A DNA stretch of 64,000 bases from contig NZ_CH672413.1 in NCBI RefSeq assembly GCF_000152705.1, positions 2,918,139 to 2,982,138 on the forward strand, given 5' to 3'. The notes beneath the pieces were generated by a model. The model worked only from the letters and a program-made list of their open reading frames with translations. It did not search any database and had not been told where the DNA came from. Shown piece after piece: positions 6,973-15,894 of this stretch. Position 1 is the stretch's first letter, and every line of letters begins with the position of its first letter. A program made the position numbers and the translations under genes. This DNA is from Janibacter sp. HTCC2649. Lineage in GTDB: Bacteria > Actinomycetota > Actinomycetes > Actinomycetales > Dermatophilaceae.

Positions 6973-8361
6973 GTGAGCAACACGCTCGAGAGCTTTGGTT
7001 CACCGCCGGCCCCCAAGGTGTCGTCGGTCCGCCGCGTCATCGCGGCCAGCCTCGTCGGCACGTCACTGGAGTGGTACGACTTCTTCATCTACGGCACCGC
7101 CGCGGCGCTCGTGTTCAACAAGCTCTTCTTCCCCGACTTCGACCCGCTCGTCGGAACGCTCCTCGCGTTCGCAACGTTTGCGGTCGGCTTCATCTCCCGC
7201 CCCCTCGGCGGCATCATCTTCGGCCACTACGGCGACAAGCTCGGCCGCAAGAACGTCCTCGTCGTCACCCTCCTGCTCATGGGCCTGGCGACGTTCGCGA
7301 TCGGCCTCCTCCCGACCTACGGCACCATCGGCGCCTGGGCACCGGCGCTCCTCGTCATCCTGCGCTTCCTGCAGGGCCTCGGCCTCGGCGGCGAGTGGGG
7401 CGGTGCCGTCCTCATGACCCTCGAGAGCGGCGACCCGAAGCGACGCGGGCTCAACGCCAGCTGGCCCCAGGTCGGTGTCCCCGTCGGGCTGCTCCTCGCC
7501 AACGGCATCCTCTCCCTCATGGGTGGCGCGACCTCGGAGTCGGCCTTCCTCTCGTGGGGTTGGCGGATCCCGTTCCTGCTCAGCGGTCTGCTCGTCATCG
7601 TCGGCCTCGTCATCCGGCTGACCATCGCGGAGAGCCCTCTCTTTGCCGAGACCGAGAAGGCGGGCGACAAGACGAAGATGCCCATCGTCGAGGTCTTCCG
7701 GCGCTACCCCAAGCAGGTCGCGCTCGCCATCGGCGCCCGCGTCGGGGTGGATGTCGCCTTCTACACGTTCGTCCTCTTCATCACGACCTACGTCACGACC
7801 TACCTCGACCTGCCCAAGAGCTATGCCCTCAACGCTGTGCTCATCGCGGCCGCGTGCCAGGTCGTCTTCATCCCCCTCTTCGGTCACCTGTCCGACGTCC
7901 ACGGACGTCGACCGGTCTACCTCTTCGGCGCGATCGCCGCGGCCGTGTGGGTGTTCGTCTTCTTCAAGCTCCTCGACACCGGCAACCTGGCGCTCATCAT
8001 CCTGGCTGCGGTCGTCGCGCTGTTCTTCCACGCCGCGATGTACGGACCCCAGGCCGCGTTCATCAGCGAGATGTTCCCGACGCGGGTGCGCTACACCGGG
8101 GCGTCGATGGGCTACCAGCTCGCCGGCATCGTCGGCGGCGCGCTGGCCCCGATCATCTCGACCTGGCTGCTCGACACCTACGACAGCTCGCTGGCCGTGT
8201 GCGCCTACGTCGTCGGGATGCTCGCCATCACCGTCATCTGCGTCCTCCTCGCGCCGGAGACCTCGAAGGCCGACCTCAACGACGACCCGGCAGAGCTGGC
8301 CGAGCCGACCCCGCCAGACGTGCCGACGGGCAAGGGGCGGCACGCTGCGAGGCACGCATGA
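6973..8361 (+). CDS. MHS-family MFS transporter, probable 5-oxoproline or organic-acid importer
   Basis: The 462-residue protein has twelve predicted membrane spans and the metabolite:H+ symporter signatures: SLVGTSLEWYDFFIYGTAAAL near residue 27, GHYGDKLGRKNVL between spans 2 and 3, RFLQGLGLGGEWGGAV in span 4, and GWRIPFLLSG. Proline/betaine and citrate symporters belong to this group. Its stop overlaps the pxpA start (ATGA), so its substrate is very likely linked to 5-oxoproline catabolism. The start is GTG 6973, after AGGAG. Confidence 0.88.
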   Translation: MSNTLESFGSPPAPKVSSVRRVIAASLVGTSLEWYDFFIYGTAAALVFNKLFFPDFDPLVGTLLAFATFAVGFISRPLGGIIFGHYGDKLGRKNVLVVTLLLMGLATFAIGLLPTYGTIGAWAPALLVILRFLQGLGLGGEWGGAVLMTLESGDPKRRGLNASWPQVGVPVGLLLANGILSLMGGATSESAFLSWGWRIPFLLSGLLVIVGLVIRLTIAESPLFAETEKAGDKTKMPIVEVFRRYPKQVALAIGARVGVDVAFYTFVLFITTYVTTYLDLPKSYALNAVLIAAACQVVFIPLFGHLSDVHGRRPVYLFGAIAAAVWVFVFFKLLDTGNLALIILAAVVALFFHAAMYGPQAAFISEMFPTRVRYTGASMGYQLAGIVGGALAPIISTWLLDTYDSSLAVCAYVVGMLAITVICVLLAPETSKADLNDDPAELAEPTPPDVPTGKGRHAARHA

Positions 8362-9131
8362 GTGCAGTCGTCGACCTCAACAGCGACCTCGGCGAGGGCT
8401 TCGGACGGTGGACCCTCGGTGACGACGAGGCCATGCTCGGGCTCGTCACCAGCGCCAACGTCGCGTGCGGCTTCCACGCCGGTGACCCGAGCATCCTGCG
8501 CAGGGTCTGCGCGCAGGCGGCCGAGCGAGGCGTGGCCATCGGCGCCCAGGTCGGCTACCGCGACCTCGCCGGGTTCGGGCGACGGCACATCGACGTCGAC
8601 CCGGCCGAGCTCGTCAACGAGGTCATCTATCAGCTCGGTGCCCTCGACGGCATCGCGCGCGTCGAGGGCAGTCGGGTCACCTACGTCAAACCGCACGGCG
8701 CGCTCTACAACGACGCGGCGAGCAACCCGGTGACGGCTGCTGCCGTGGCGGAGGCCATCGCTCTGTATGACGGCTCGCTCCCACTCGTGGGGCTGGCCGG
8801 CTCCGAGCTGCTCGTCGCCGCCGAGAACGCCGCGCTCGTCGGGGTGGCCGAGGCGTTCGCGGACCGGGCCTACACGGCGAAAGGGTTGCTCGTGTCGCGT
8901 CGCGAGGAAGGCGCGGTCCTGCACGATCCCGCCACCATCGCCGCGCGGTGCGTGCGCCTCGCGACCGAGGGCACCATCGAAGCCATTGACGGCTCGACCG
9001 TTTCGGTTGCGGCACAGTCGATCTGCGTTCACGGAGACACCGAGGGTGCCGTCGCGATCGCCATCGCGGTCCGGGAGGCGCTCGAGGGCTCCGGTGTCGC
9101 GATCCAACCCTTCACGTCACCCCTGTCATGA
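8358..9131 (+). CDS. pxpA: 5-oxoprolinase subunit A
   Basis: This LamB/YcsF-family protein of 257 residues begins VVDLNSDLGEGFGRW, has ANVACGFHAGDPSILRR near residue 33, and YVKPHGALYND with SICVHGDT further on. With PxpB and PxpC it hydrolyses 5-oxoproline (pyroglutamate) to glutamate with ATP, clearing the cyclic product that forms from glutamine and glutamate. Translation is coupled to both neighbours by ATGA overlaps. Confidence 0.95.
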   Translation: MSAVVDLNSDLGEGFGRWTLGDDEAMLGLVTSANVACGFHAGDPSILRRVCAQAAERGVAIGAQVGYRDLAGFGRRHIDVDPAELVNEVIYQLGALDGIARVEGSRVTYVKPHGALYNDAASNPVTAAAVAEAIALYDGSLPLVGLAGSELLVAAENAALVGVAEAFADRAYTAKGLLVSRREEGAVLHDPATIAARCVRLATEGTIEAIDGSTVSVAAQSICVHGDTEGAVAIAIAVREALEGSGVAIQPFTSPLS

Positions 9132-9745
9132 GGCGGATGCTGCCCGCGGGCCACAACGGCCTCCTCGTCGAGTGCGATGACCTCGCCGACGTCATGTCCC
9201 TGCACCGAGCCGTCGAGGCATCGCGCCCCACCGGCGTCATCGACCTCGTGCCGGCAGCACGCACCCTGCTGCTCACCTTCGACGACACCACCACTCGCAG
9301 CGACCTCACCGCAGCCGTCGCGAACGTCGGGACGGCCGAGGCGATCGCGCCCCTGGACCGGCCAGAGGTGGTCATTCCGGTGACCTACGACGGAGGTGAC
9401 CTCGCAGAGGTCGCCGAGCTGACCGGCATACCCGTCGACGAAGTCGTTCGACGTCACCAGGCCGCGGACCACATCGTCGCCTTCACGGGCTTTGCCCCCG
9501 GGTTCGCCTACATCGCCGGCGGCGACTCGGCCCTGAACGTCCCTCGCCGGCCGACCCCTCGCACCCGGGTCCCCGCCGGATCGGTCTCTCTCGCAGGCGA
9601 ATTCACCGGAATCTATCCTCGTGAGGGTCCTGGCGGATGGCAGCTCATCGGCCGCACGGATGCGGTCCTGTGGGACCTGCGACGCGAGACGCCGGCCCTG
9701 CTCACACCGGGCACCCGGGTGCGGTTCAGCGAGGTCGGCTCATGA
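9128..9745 (+). CDS. pxpB: 5-oxoprolinase subunit B (KipI-like, allophanate hydrolase subunit 1 fold)
   Basis: The 205-residue protein contains the family blocks VVRRHQAADHIVAFTGFAPG and PRTRVPAGSVSLAG near its middle, then GPGGWQLIGRTD near the end. It is the partner of PxpC in the ATP-dependent half of 5-oxoproline hydrolysis. It starts at ATG 9128 inside the pxpA stop and overlaps pxpC by four bases. Confidence 0.95.
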   Translation: MRRMLPAGHNGLLVECDDLADVMSLHRAVEASRPTGVIDLVPAARTLLLTFDDTTTRSDLTAAVANVGTAEAIAPLDRPEVVIPVTYDGGDLAEVAELTGIPVDEVVRRHQAADHIVAFTGFAPGFAYIAGGDSALNVPRRPTPRTRVPAGSVSLAGEFTGIYPREGPGGWQLIGRTDAVLWDLRRETPALLTPGTRVRFSEVGS

Positions 9746-10599
9746 TCGAGGTGCTGCGCTCCGGACCCCTCACGACGATCCAGGACCTCGGGCGACCGGG
9801 CTACGCGCACCTGGGCGTGGGGCGCTCGGGCGCGGTTGACCGGCCCAGCCTGAGGCTCGCCAACCGCCTCGTCGGCAACCTCGAGGATGCCGCAGGTCTG
9901 GAGCTCACGTTTGGTGGACTCGCCCTGCGCGCAACGGAATCCATCACCGTCGCCCTCACGGGCGCGCCCTGCGAGGCGATGGCAGGCGGTCGCGGTCGGG
10001 ACCTGTTCGCGCCGCTCGCCCTGGCCGCTGGGGACATCCTGGAGATCGGTATGCCGTCTCGCGGGGTCCGCACCTATCTCGCCGTCCGCGGCGGCATCGA
10101 CTGCGAGCCAGTGCTCGGTTCACGATCCACGGACCTGCTCTCGCACCTCGGCCCCGACCGACTGCGTGACGGTGATGAGCTGTCCATCGGGCGCCCCAAC
10201 GGCGACGCACCGGGCGTCGACGTGGCTCCTGTGCGCCGGCTGCCCGACGAGCCGGTGCTGCGGGTGGTGCCGGGCCCACGTGCCGACTGGTTCGCGCCCG
10301 ACGCGTTGACCGTGCTCGGTCACACGCGCTACGAGGTGACGTCGTCGTCGGACCGCGTCGGGGTGCGGCTCGATGGTCCGCCCCTGGAGCGAGCCCGCAC
10401 CGACGAGCTCCCCTCCGAGGGCATGGTCGAGGGCGCGGTGCAGGTGCCTCCCGACGGTCATCCGGTGATCTTCCTCGCCGACCACCCCGTGACGGGTGGC
10501 TATCCGGTCATCGCCGTCGTCCACCCGGAGGACGTCGCCGCGGCGGCCCAGCTGCGACCCGGTCAGCCGGTTCGCTTCGAGTGCGTTCGCCTGGGGTGA
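9742..10599 (+). CDS. pxpC: 5-oxoprolinase subunit C (biotin-dependent carboxyltransferase-like)
   Basis: The 285-residue protein has the AHS2 domain: TTIQDLGRPGYAHLGVGRSGAVD at residues 11-33, LTFGGLALRA, then SSDRVGVRLDGP and GYPVIAVVHPEDV near the C-terminus. It forms the second half of the PxpBC complex. It is the last gene of the operon. About 70 bases without a clear terminator follow before the UbiA gene. Confidence 0.95.
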   Translation: MIEVLRSGPLTTIQDLGRPGYAHLGVGRSGAVDRPSLRLANRLVGNLEDAAGLELTFGGLALRATESITVALTGAPCEAMAGGRGRDLFAPLALAAGDILEIGMPSRGVRTYLAVRGGIDCEPVLGSRSTDLLSHLGPDRLRDGDELSIGRPNGDAPGVDVAPVRRLPDEPVLRVVPGPRADWFAPDALTVLGHTRYEVTSSSDRVGVRLDGPPLERARTDELPSEGMVEGAVQVPPDGHPVIFLADHPVTGGYPVIAVVHPEDVAAAAQLRPGQPVRFECVRLG

Positions 10600-10671
10600 G
10601 GCGAAGGTCTGTCGCTGCGCCTATGTTGAGGCCATGACCTGCAACTTCGCCCCGCCCCAGGCTTCGGCGTG

Positions 10672-11505
10672 ATGGGGCGACCTGGCGACGCGCAGACATC
10701 GACCACGTCCCGGCTCACGGGGCTGGCGCGGTCCTGTCACCCCGGTCCGTCCGCGGCGGTCACGGCGTTGTCGGTCGCGTTCGCGATCTCCGCGGGACTC
10801 ACGACCGCCCGCATCGTTCTGGTGGCTCTGGCCGTGCTGGCCGGGCAGCTGTCGATCGGCTGGGCCAACGACCTCATCGACGTCGACCGGGACCGTGTCG
10901 TCGGACGGTTCGACAAGCCGCTGGCGCGCGGCGACGTGTCCCTCGAGACGGCCCGGGTGGCATGCGGTCTCGCGTTGCTGGCCACCGTCGCGCTCTCCCT
11001 CGCCTGCGGCCTCGTCGCGGGCCTGATCCACCTGGGTTGCGTGGCCGCTGGCTGGTCCTACAACCTCGGGGTCAAGGCGACCGTCCTCTCGTGGGCTCCG
11101 TATGCCGTGGCGTTCGCCGGGCTGCCGGTCTTCATCGCGCTCGCCGCTCCGGGCGCCGACGCACCAGCGTGGTGGGTGCCCACGGCGGGTGCCCTGCTCG
11201 GCGTGGGTGCCCACCTGCTCAACGTCCTGCCCGACCTGGCCGACGACGAGGCCACCGATGTCCGTGGCCTGGCCCACCGACTGGGTCACCGCTTCGCGTC
11301 GGTGCTCGCGGTGGTCTGCCTCGTGGCCGCGAGCGTGCTGCTCGCTGTCGGTGCGCGCGACGAGTCCCTGATGACGTCGGCCGTGGTGCTCGTCGTGGTC
11401 GCACTCCTCGCGGTCCTCGCCCTCCGCGGGCGCGGCAAGGTCCCCTTCCGTGCCGCCATCGGGATCGCCCTGGCCGACGTCATCCTCCTGGTGGTCTCCG
11501 GATGA
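10672..11505 (+). CDS. UbiA-family membrane prenyltransferase
   Basis: This 277-residue polytopic protein has about eight membrane spans. The first Asp-rich motif, NDLIDVDRDRVVGRFDKPLARG, starts at residue 66 and the second, PDLADDEATDVRG, near residue 187. UbiA enzymes transfer a polyprenyl group from its diphosphate to an aromatic or polyol acceptor at the membrane. Motif spacing fits the actinobacterial UbiA/MenA group. It is the first gene of a six-gene coupled operon, and its stop overlaps the next start (ATGA). In this context the acceptor is probably the product of the type III polyketide synthase two genes downstream. GTG 10669 directly precedes the chosen ATG. Confidence 0.88.
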   Translation: MGRPGDAQTSTTSRLTGLARSCHPGPSAAVTALSVAFAISAGLTTARIVLVALAVLAGQLSIGWANDLIDVDRDRVVGRFDKPLARGDVSLETARVACGLALLATVALSLACGLVAGLIHLGCVAAGWSYNLGVKATVLSWAPYAVAFAGLPVFIALAAPGADAPAWWVPTAGALLGVGAHLLNVLPDLADDEATDVRGLAHRLGHRFASVLAVVCLVAASVLLAVGARDESLMTSAVVLVVVALLAVLALRGRGKVPFRAAIGIALADVILLVVSG

Positions 11506-12686
11506 GCGACTCGACGGCCGGGGTCTGGGATGTCGCGATCGTCGGTGCGGGTCCGGCCGGCGCCGCCGCGGCACTCGCCGCACTCTCTGAGCGGCCGACA
11601 GCGAGGGTGCTGCTCCTCGACCGCGACGACTTCCCCCGGGACAAGAGCTGCGGGGACGGCATCGCACCGCACGTCCTGGACGTGCTCGAGCCGTTGGGCG
11701 CCGCCGACGTCGTCGACGGGTGGGAGCCACTCCAGGAGCTGGAGCTCTCCCGCGGGGTCAACGTGGTCCGGGGGCGGATGGCCCGGCCCGTCCACGTCAT
11801 TCCGCGTGAGGTCTTCGATGCCCGGCTCGTCGAGCGGGCTGTCGCCGCGGGCGCCTGCCTGGTGAGACATCGAGTTCGCAAGGTCCAGGTCGAGGGGGCG
11901 GTCGTCGTCCTCGATGGTGAGGTCAGGGCGCGCACGGTCATCGGCGCCGACGGAGCCCAGTCCGCGGTGCGTGCTGCGCTCTCCGCGCCGACCCGGGGTC
12001 GGGTGGCCCTGGCCATCCGCGGCTACGCCCCCACCCCGCCCGAACGCGCGGGCAGCCAGGTCATCCGCTATGGCCTGGGTCCTTCCCAGCCGTCCTACGC
12101 CTGGGCCTTCGACCGGGGCGACGGCCTGTCCAACGTCGGCTATGGCGAACTGGTCGGCGACGACCGGGCACTCACCCGGCAGCTGCTGCTGGACCGTCTC
12201 GAGGAGCTGCTGCCCGGCACCGTCGAGCACGGCACCCGTTGGCGCGCCCACCACCTGCCCCTGTCCGGTCGCGGGTGGAGGCGAGAGCAGCCCGACGGGC
12301 CCGTCCTCTTCGCGGGTGATGCCGCAGGCCTGATCAACCCCATGACGGGCGAGGGCATCTACTACGCGGTCGCCACCGGCGCGCTGGCCGGTGCCACTGC
12401 CGTGACCGCGACGTTCGGCAGTGGACGGGACAGCGCGGGCGCGCAGTACCGAGCCACGGTGCGCGCGCTCCTCAACCGTCACCTCCAGCACACCTGGGTC
12501 GCTGCCGGCCTGACCACGCGACCAGCCGTCGTCGACGCCGGCATCACGGGAGCCCGGCGGAACCATCGCACCTTCGACGACCTCGTCGAGCTCGGGCTGG
12601 GTGACGGCCGGCTCACCCCGCGCCTGGTCGCATCGCTCGCCACGTCCCTGGCACGCAACCAACTCATCCGAACCGGAGGTCGATGA
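11502..12686 (+). CDS. Geranylgeranyl-reductase-family FAD oxidoreductase
   Basis: The 394-residue flavoprotein has a Rossmann GxGxxG (VAIVGAGPAGAAAAL) near residue 14. It continues with RDDFPRDKSCGDGIAPHVLD, typical of geranylgeranyl reductases, and the FAD motif GPVLFAGDAAGLINPMTGEGI near residue 267. Members saturate prenyl chains of lipids and quinones. Next to UbiA and IPP isomerase it probably reduces the prenyl side chain, though an oxidation of the aromatic part cannot be excluded. An ATGA overlap links it to the UbiA gene, and one base separates its stop from the PKS start. Confidence 0.85.
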   Translation: MSDSTAGVWDVAIVGAGPAGAAAALAALSERPTARVLLLDRDDFPRDKSCGDGIAPHVLDVLEPLGAADVVDGWEPLQELELSRGVNVVRGRMARPVHVIPREVFDARLVERAVAAGACLVRHRVRKVQVEGAVVVLDGEVRARTVIGADGAQSAVRAALSAPTRGRVALAIRGYAPTPPERAGSQVIRYGLGPSQPSYAWAFDRGDGLSNVGYGELVGDDRALTRQLLLDRLEELLPGTVEHGTRWRAHHLPLSGRGWRREQPDGPVLFAGDAAGLINPMTGEGIYYAVATGALAGATAVTATFGSGRDSAGAQYRATVRALLNRHLQHTWVAAGLTTRPAVVDAGITGARRNHRTFDDLVELGLGDGRLTPRLVASLATSLARNQLIRTGGR

Positions 12687-12687
12687 C

Positions 12688-13758
12688 GTGGAGATCCTCG
12701 CGGTCAGGGGCGCACTGGCGCCACACCGCTACACCCAGGCCGAGATCACGGACACTTTCGCCGGCGTCATCGCCCGCGGCGGCGTCGACGAGAAGGTGCT
12801 GCGTCGGCTCCACGGCAATGCCGGGGTGGAGCACCGCAACCTCGTGATCCCCATCGAGGACTACGCCGGGCTGGAGGACTTCGGTCAGGCCAACGACCTC
12901 TTCATCGAGCACGCCACTGCCCTCGGCGCCCAGGCCCTCGAGGACACGCTCAAGGCCGCCAACCTGACCCCCAGTGACGTCGACGAGCTGATCTGCGCCA
13001 CGGTCACCGGCCTGGCGATCCCCTCGCTCGACGCCCGCATCGTCTCCGCGCTGGGTCTGCGCCCGGACGTGCGACGGGTGCCTCTGGTCGGGCTCGGCTG
13101 CGTCGCCGGCGCCGCCGGGGTGGCCCGCCTGCACGACTACCTCGGCGACCGGCCAGACCGGGTCGCGGCCCTCGTCACCGTCGAGCTCTGCTCCCTGACC
13201 GTGCAGCGCGACGACACCTCCGTGCCCAACCTCGTCGCGAGCGGGCTGTTCGGCGACGGGGCTGCCGCGGTGGTCGCCCGCGGCGGCACCGGACACGGTG
13301 GTCCCGTCGAGGTGCTCGACAGCCGCAGCCGGCTCTACCCCGACTCCGAACGGACCATGGGCTTCGACGTCAGCCACCGAGGACTGCGCATCGTGCTCGA
13401 CGCCCAGGTGCCGACGATCGTCCGGCGATACATCCGTGACGACGTCGACGCGTTCCTGGCCGACCACGGTCTCAGTCGTGCCGACATCGGCTGGTGGGTC
13501 TGCCACCCGGGTGGCCCCAAGGTCATCGACGCCGTCATCGACGCGCTGGAGCTCACCGAACACGACCTCGCGCTGACCCGCGCATCCCTGGCGCGCATCG
13601 GGAACCTCTCGTCGGCGTCGGTCCTGCACGTCCTCGAGGACACGCTGCGCGAGCGGCCCCCAGAACCCGGCACCCACGGTGTGATGCTGGCGATGGGTCC
13701 GGGCTTCTGCTCCGAGATCGTCCTGCTGCGGGCCACCGACCCGGACCCGCAACCGTGA
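12688..13758 (+). CDS. Type III polyketide synthase (alkylresorcinol/alkylpyrone-synthase-like)
   Basis: The 356-residue thiolase-fold enzyme keeps the full chalcone-synthase triad: C138 in GLGCVAGAAG, H273 in CHPGGPK, and N306 in GNLSSAS. The C-terminal GPGFCSEIVLL loop is present. Such enzymes extend an acyl-CoA starter with malonyl-CoA and cyclise the chain to resorcinols, pyrones or naphthols. The neighbouring ICMT-like methyltransferase and flavoprotein mirror the SrsA-SrsB-SrsC set of Streptomyces phenolic lipids. GTG 12688 has GGAGG eight bases upstream. Chain length and starter cannot be read from sequence by eye. Confidence 0.9.
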   Translation: MEILAVRGALAPHRYTQAEITDTFAGVIARGGVDEKVLRRLHGNAGVEHRNLVIPIEDYAGLEDFGQANDLFIEHATALGAQALEDTLKAANLTPSDVDELICATVTGLAIPSLDARIVSALGLRPDVRRVPLVGLGCVAGAAGVARLHDYLGDRPDRVAALVTVELCSLTVQRDDTSVPNLVASGLFGDGAAAVVARGGTGHGGPVEVLDSRSRLYPDSERTMGFDVSHRGLRIVLDAQVPTIVRRYIRDDVDAFLADHGLSRADIGWWVCHPGGPKVIDAVIDALELTEHDLALTRASLARIGNLSSASVLHVLEDTLRERPPEPGTHGVMLAMGPGFCSEIVLLRATDPDPQP

Positions 13759-14315
13759 TGGACGGCGCCGCGCTCACCGGTCTCACCGGCTTCGTCATCG
13801 TGGTCGCGCTGGTCGCCGTCGAGCGGCTGGCCGAGCTCGTGGTGTCCCAGCGCAACGCGTCCTGGAGCTTCGCCCGCGGCGGCATCGAGACCGGCCGGGA
13901 GCACTACCCGTTCATGGTCGTCCTCCACACCGGCTTCCTCGCCGCGATGCTGGTCGAGGCCTTCGTGCGCCGGCCCGAGGTCCCCGCTGCCCTGGCCTGG
14001 TCGATGCTCGCGCTCGTCGTCGCTTCCCAGGTGCTGCGCTGGTGGTGCATCACCGTCCTGGGGCAGCGGTGGAACACCCGGGTCATCGTCGTGCCGGGGC
14101 TCGCCCCTGTGCGTTCTGGCCCCTACCGCTTCCTCTCCCATCCCAACTACGTCGCCGTCGTGGTCGAGGGCGCCGCCCTGCCGCTCGTGCACGCGTCGTG
14201 GATCACGGCCGTCACGTTCACCGTCCTCAATGCCGCCCTGCTGAGGGAGCGGTTGCGCGTGGAGAACGCCGCACTGGCGGCGCTGCCGACGGCGAAGGTG
14301 CCGGACGATGCGTGA
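13758..14315 (+). CDS. ICMT/PEMT-like membrane methyltransferase
   Basis: This 185-residue membrane protein of the isoprenylcysteine carboxyl methyltransferase family has about four spans and the C-terminal SAM-binding block GPYRFLSHPNYVAVVVEG near residues 117-134, followed by RLRVENAAL. In SrsB-like systems a protein of this type O-methylates an alkylresorcinol, so a phenolic hydroxyl is the likeliest target here. The start codon overlaps the PKS stop (TGATG), and its own end overlaps the next gene by eight bases. Confidence 0.85.
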   Translation: MDGAALTGLTGFVIVVALVAVERLAELVVSQRNASWSFARGGIETGREHYPFMVVLHTGFLAAMLVEAFVRRPEVPAALAWSMLALVVASQVLRWWCITVLGQRWNTRVIVVPGLAPVRSGPYRFLSHPNYVAVVVEGAALPLVHASWITAVTFTVLNAALLRERLRVENAALAALPTAKVPDDA

Positions 14316-15330
14316 TCTCATCGTGGCCGGTGGCGGACCGGTCGGGCTGTCCACTGCCCTGTATGCCGTCCGTGCCGGTCTCGATGTCGGCGTGCGTGAG
14401 CCTCGGGTCGGTGTCGTCGACAAGGCCTGCGGAGAAGGACTCATGCCGGGTGCCGTCGCGGCCCTGCGCGACCTCGACGTGGACCTCGACGGACACCCGA
14501 TCACCGGCATCCGCTACGTCGACGGGACCCGGAGTGCCCAGGCACGGTTCCGGTACGGGCAGGGCCTCGGGGTCCGACGCACGGTCCTGCACGATGCCCT
14601 CACGCGCCGGGCCGAGGCCGTCGGCATCGTTCCCGAACAGCGCCCGGTGCGTGAGGTCCTCGAACGCGGCGACCACCTGCTCGTCGACGGCGAGCCGACC
14701 CGCTACCTCATCGCGGCTGACGGGCTGCACTCTCCGGTGCGGCGGCTGCTCGACCTCTCCGGCACGCCTTCGCGCCGCCGCCGCTACGGCCAGCGGGCCC
14801 ACGTCGAGATGGAGCCGTGGACGTCCTGCGTCGAGGTGCACTGGTCCTCCATCGGCGAGGCCTACGTCACCCCGGTCGCCGCTCGCGAGGTGGGCATCGC
14901 CGTCCTCACCACCGAACGGCGGTCCTGGGACGACCTGCTCACGCACTTCCCGCTGCTCGTGGGTCGGCTCGAGGGCAGGCCGCACTCGCGCCCGCTCGGC
15001 GCCGGTCCGCTCCGCCAGCGCAGCCGCCAGCGCGTGCGGGGACGCGTGCTCCTGGTCGGCGACGCGTCGGGCTATGTCGACGCGCTCACCGGCGAGGGCA
15101 TCGCCCTCGGGTTGGCGCAGGCAAAGGCCGCCGTCGAGGCCGTGGCCGGCAACCGACCCGCGGACTACGCCCGGGACTGGCGACGTCTCGGCTGGCGCCA
15201 CGACCTGCTCACGCACGGCCTCGTCTCCGCAACCAGCCTCTCGCCGGTCCGTCACCGCATCGTCCACGCCGCTGCGGTCCTGCCCGGTGTCTTCGATGCC
15301 GCGGTCAACCAGCTCGCGAGGCCGGCGTGA
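14308..15330 (+). CDS. FAD-dependent monooxygenase (SrsC-like)
   Basis: The 340-residue flavoprotein has GGGPVGLSTALYAVRAGLDV at residues 8-27, KACGEGLMPGAV, YLIAADGLHSPVR near residue 132, and VLLVGDASGYVDALTGEGI near residue 248. These mark a group A aromatic hydroxylase or dehydrogenase. By analogy with SrsC it may hydroxylate a methylated resorcinol to a hydroquinone. It is shorter than PHBH-type hydroxylases (about 390 residues). It lies within the coupled operon and shares GTGA with the idi start. Confidence 0.8.
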   Translation: MRDLIVAGGGPVGLSTALYAVRAGLDVGVREPRVGVVDKACGEGLMPGAVAALRDLDVDLDGHPITGIRYVDGTRSAQARFRYGQGLGVRRTVLHDALTRRAEAVGIVPEQRPVREVLERGDHLLVDGEPTRYLIAADGLHSPVRRLLDLSGTPSRRRRYGQRAHVEMEPWTSCVEVHWSSIGEAYVTPVAAREVGIAVLTTERRSWDDLLTHFPLLVGRLEGRPHSRPLGAGPLRQRSRQRVRGRVLLVGDASGYVDALTGEGIALGLAQAKAAVEAVAGNRPADYARDWRRLGWRHDLLTHGLVSATSLSPVRHRIVHAAAVLPGVFDAAVNQLARPA

Positions 15331-15887
15331 CCGCCGGGCGCGATGAGCTCGTGGTCCTGCTCGGCGACGACGGACGGCCGATCGGGACCGCCCCCAAGGC
15401 GACGGTGCACCACAGCGAGACGCCGCTGCACCTGGCCTTCTCGTGCTACGTGTTCGACCCCGCCGGTCGCTTCCTCCTCACCCGCCGGGCCCTGACCAAG
15501 AAGACGTGGCCGGGGGTGTGGACCAACAGCTGTTGTGGACATCCCGGCCCGGGCGAGCCGGTCGAGGAGGCCGTGCAGCGGCGGGTGAGGCAAGAACTCG
15601 GAACCGAGCTGACCGGCATACGCCTGGTTCTTCCCGACTTCCGCTACCGCGCCATCATGGACGACGGCACGGTCGAGAACGAACTCTGTCCGGTGTATGC
15701 CGCGACCTGTCCTGATCCCCGCGCGCTCGTCCTCGACCCGGCCGAGGTGGCCGAGGTGGAGTGGGTGGACTGGGCTGCCTTCCGCCGCGACGTCCTGGTC
15801 TCCGGCCGCGACGTGAGCCCGTGGTGCGGTCTGCAGGTGGCCGCCCTGGACGAGGATCCGCGCTCCACCGAGGACGGCGTGGCGTGA
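15327..15887 (+). CDS. idi: Isopentenyl-diphosphate delta-isomerase, type 1
   Basis: The 186-residue Nudix enzyme has the catalytic cysteine C70 in NSCCGHP, the acidic ENELCPVY segment near residue 117, and the Nudix-like box GEPVEEAVQRRVRQELG. It converts IPP to DMAPP. Its location as the last gene of the UbiA/PKS operon indicates that the pathway needs a prenyl diphosphate made on demand. The start is GTG 15327 inside the previous stop. It converges on the DUF1989 gene with a seven-base gap. Confidence 0.95.
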   Translation: MTAGRDELVVLLGDDGRPIGTAPKATVHHSETPLHLAFSCYVFDPAGRFLLTRRALTKKTWPGVWTNSCCGHPGPGEPVEEAVQRRVRQELGTELTGIRLVLPDFRYRAIMDDGTVENELCPVYAATCPDPRALVLDPAEVAEVEWVDWAAFRRDVLVSGRDVSPWCGLQVAALDEDPRSTEDGVA

Positions 15888-15894
15888 GCGCCGG

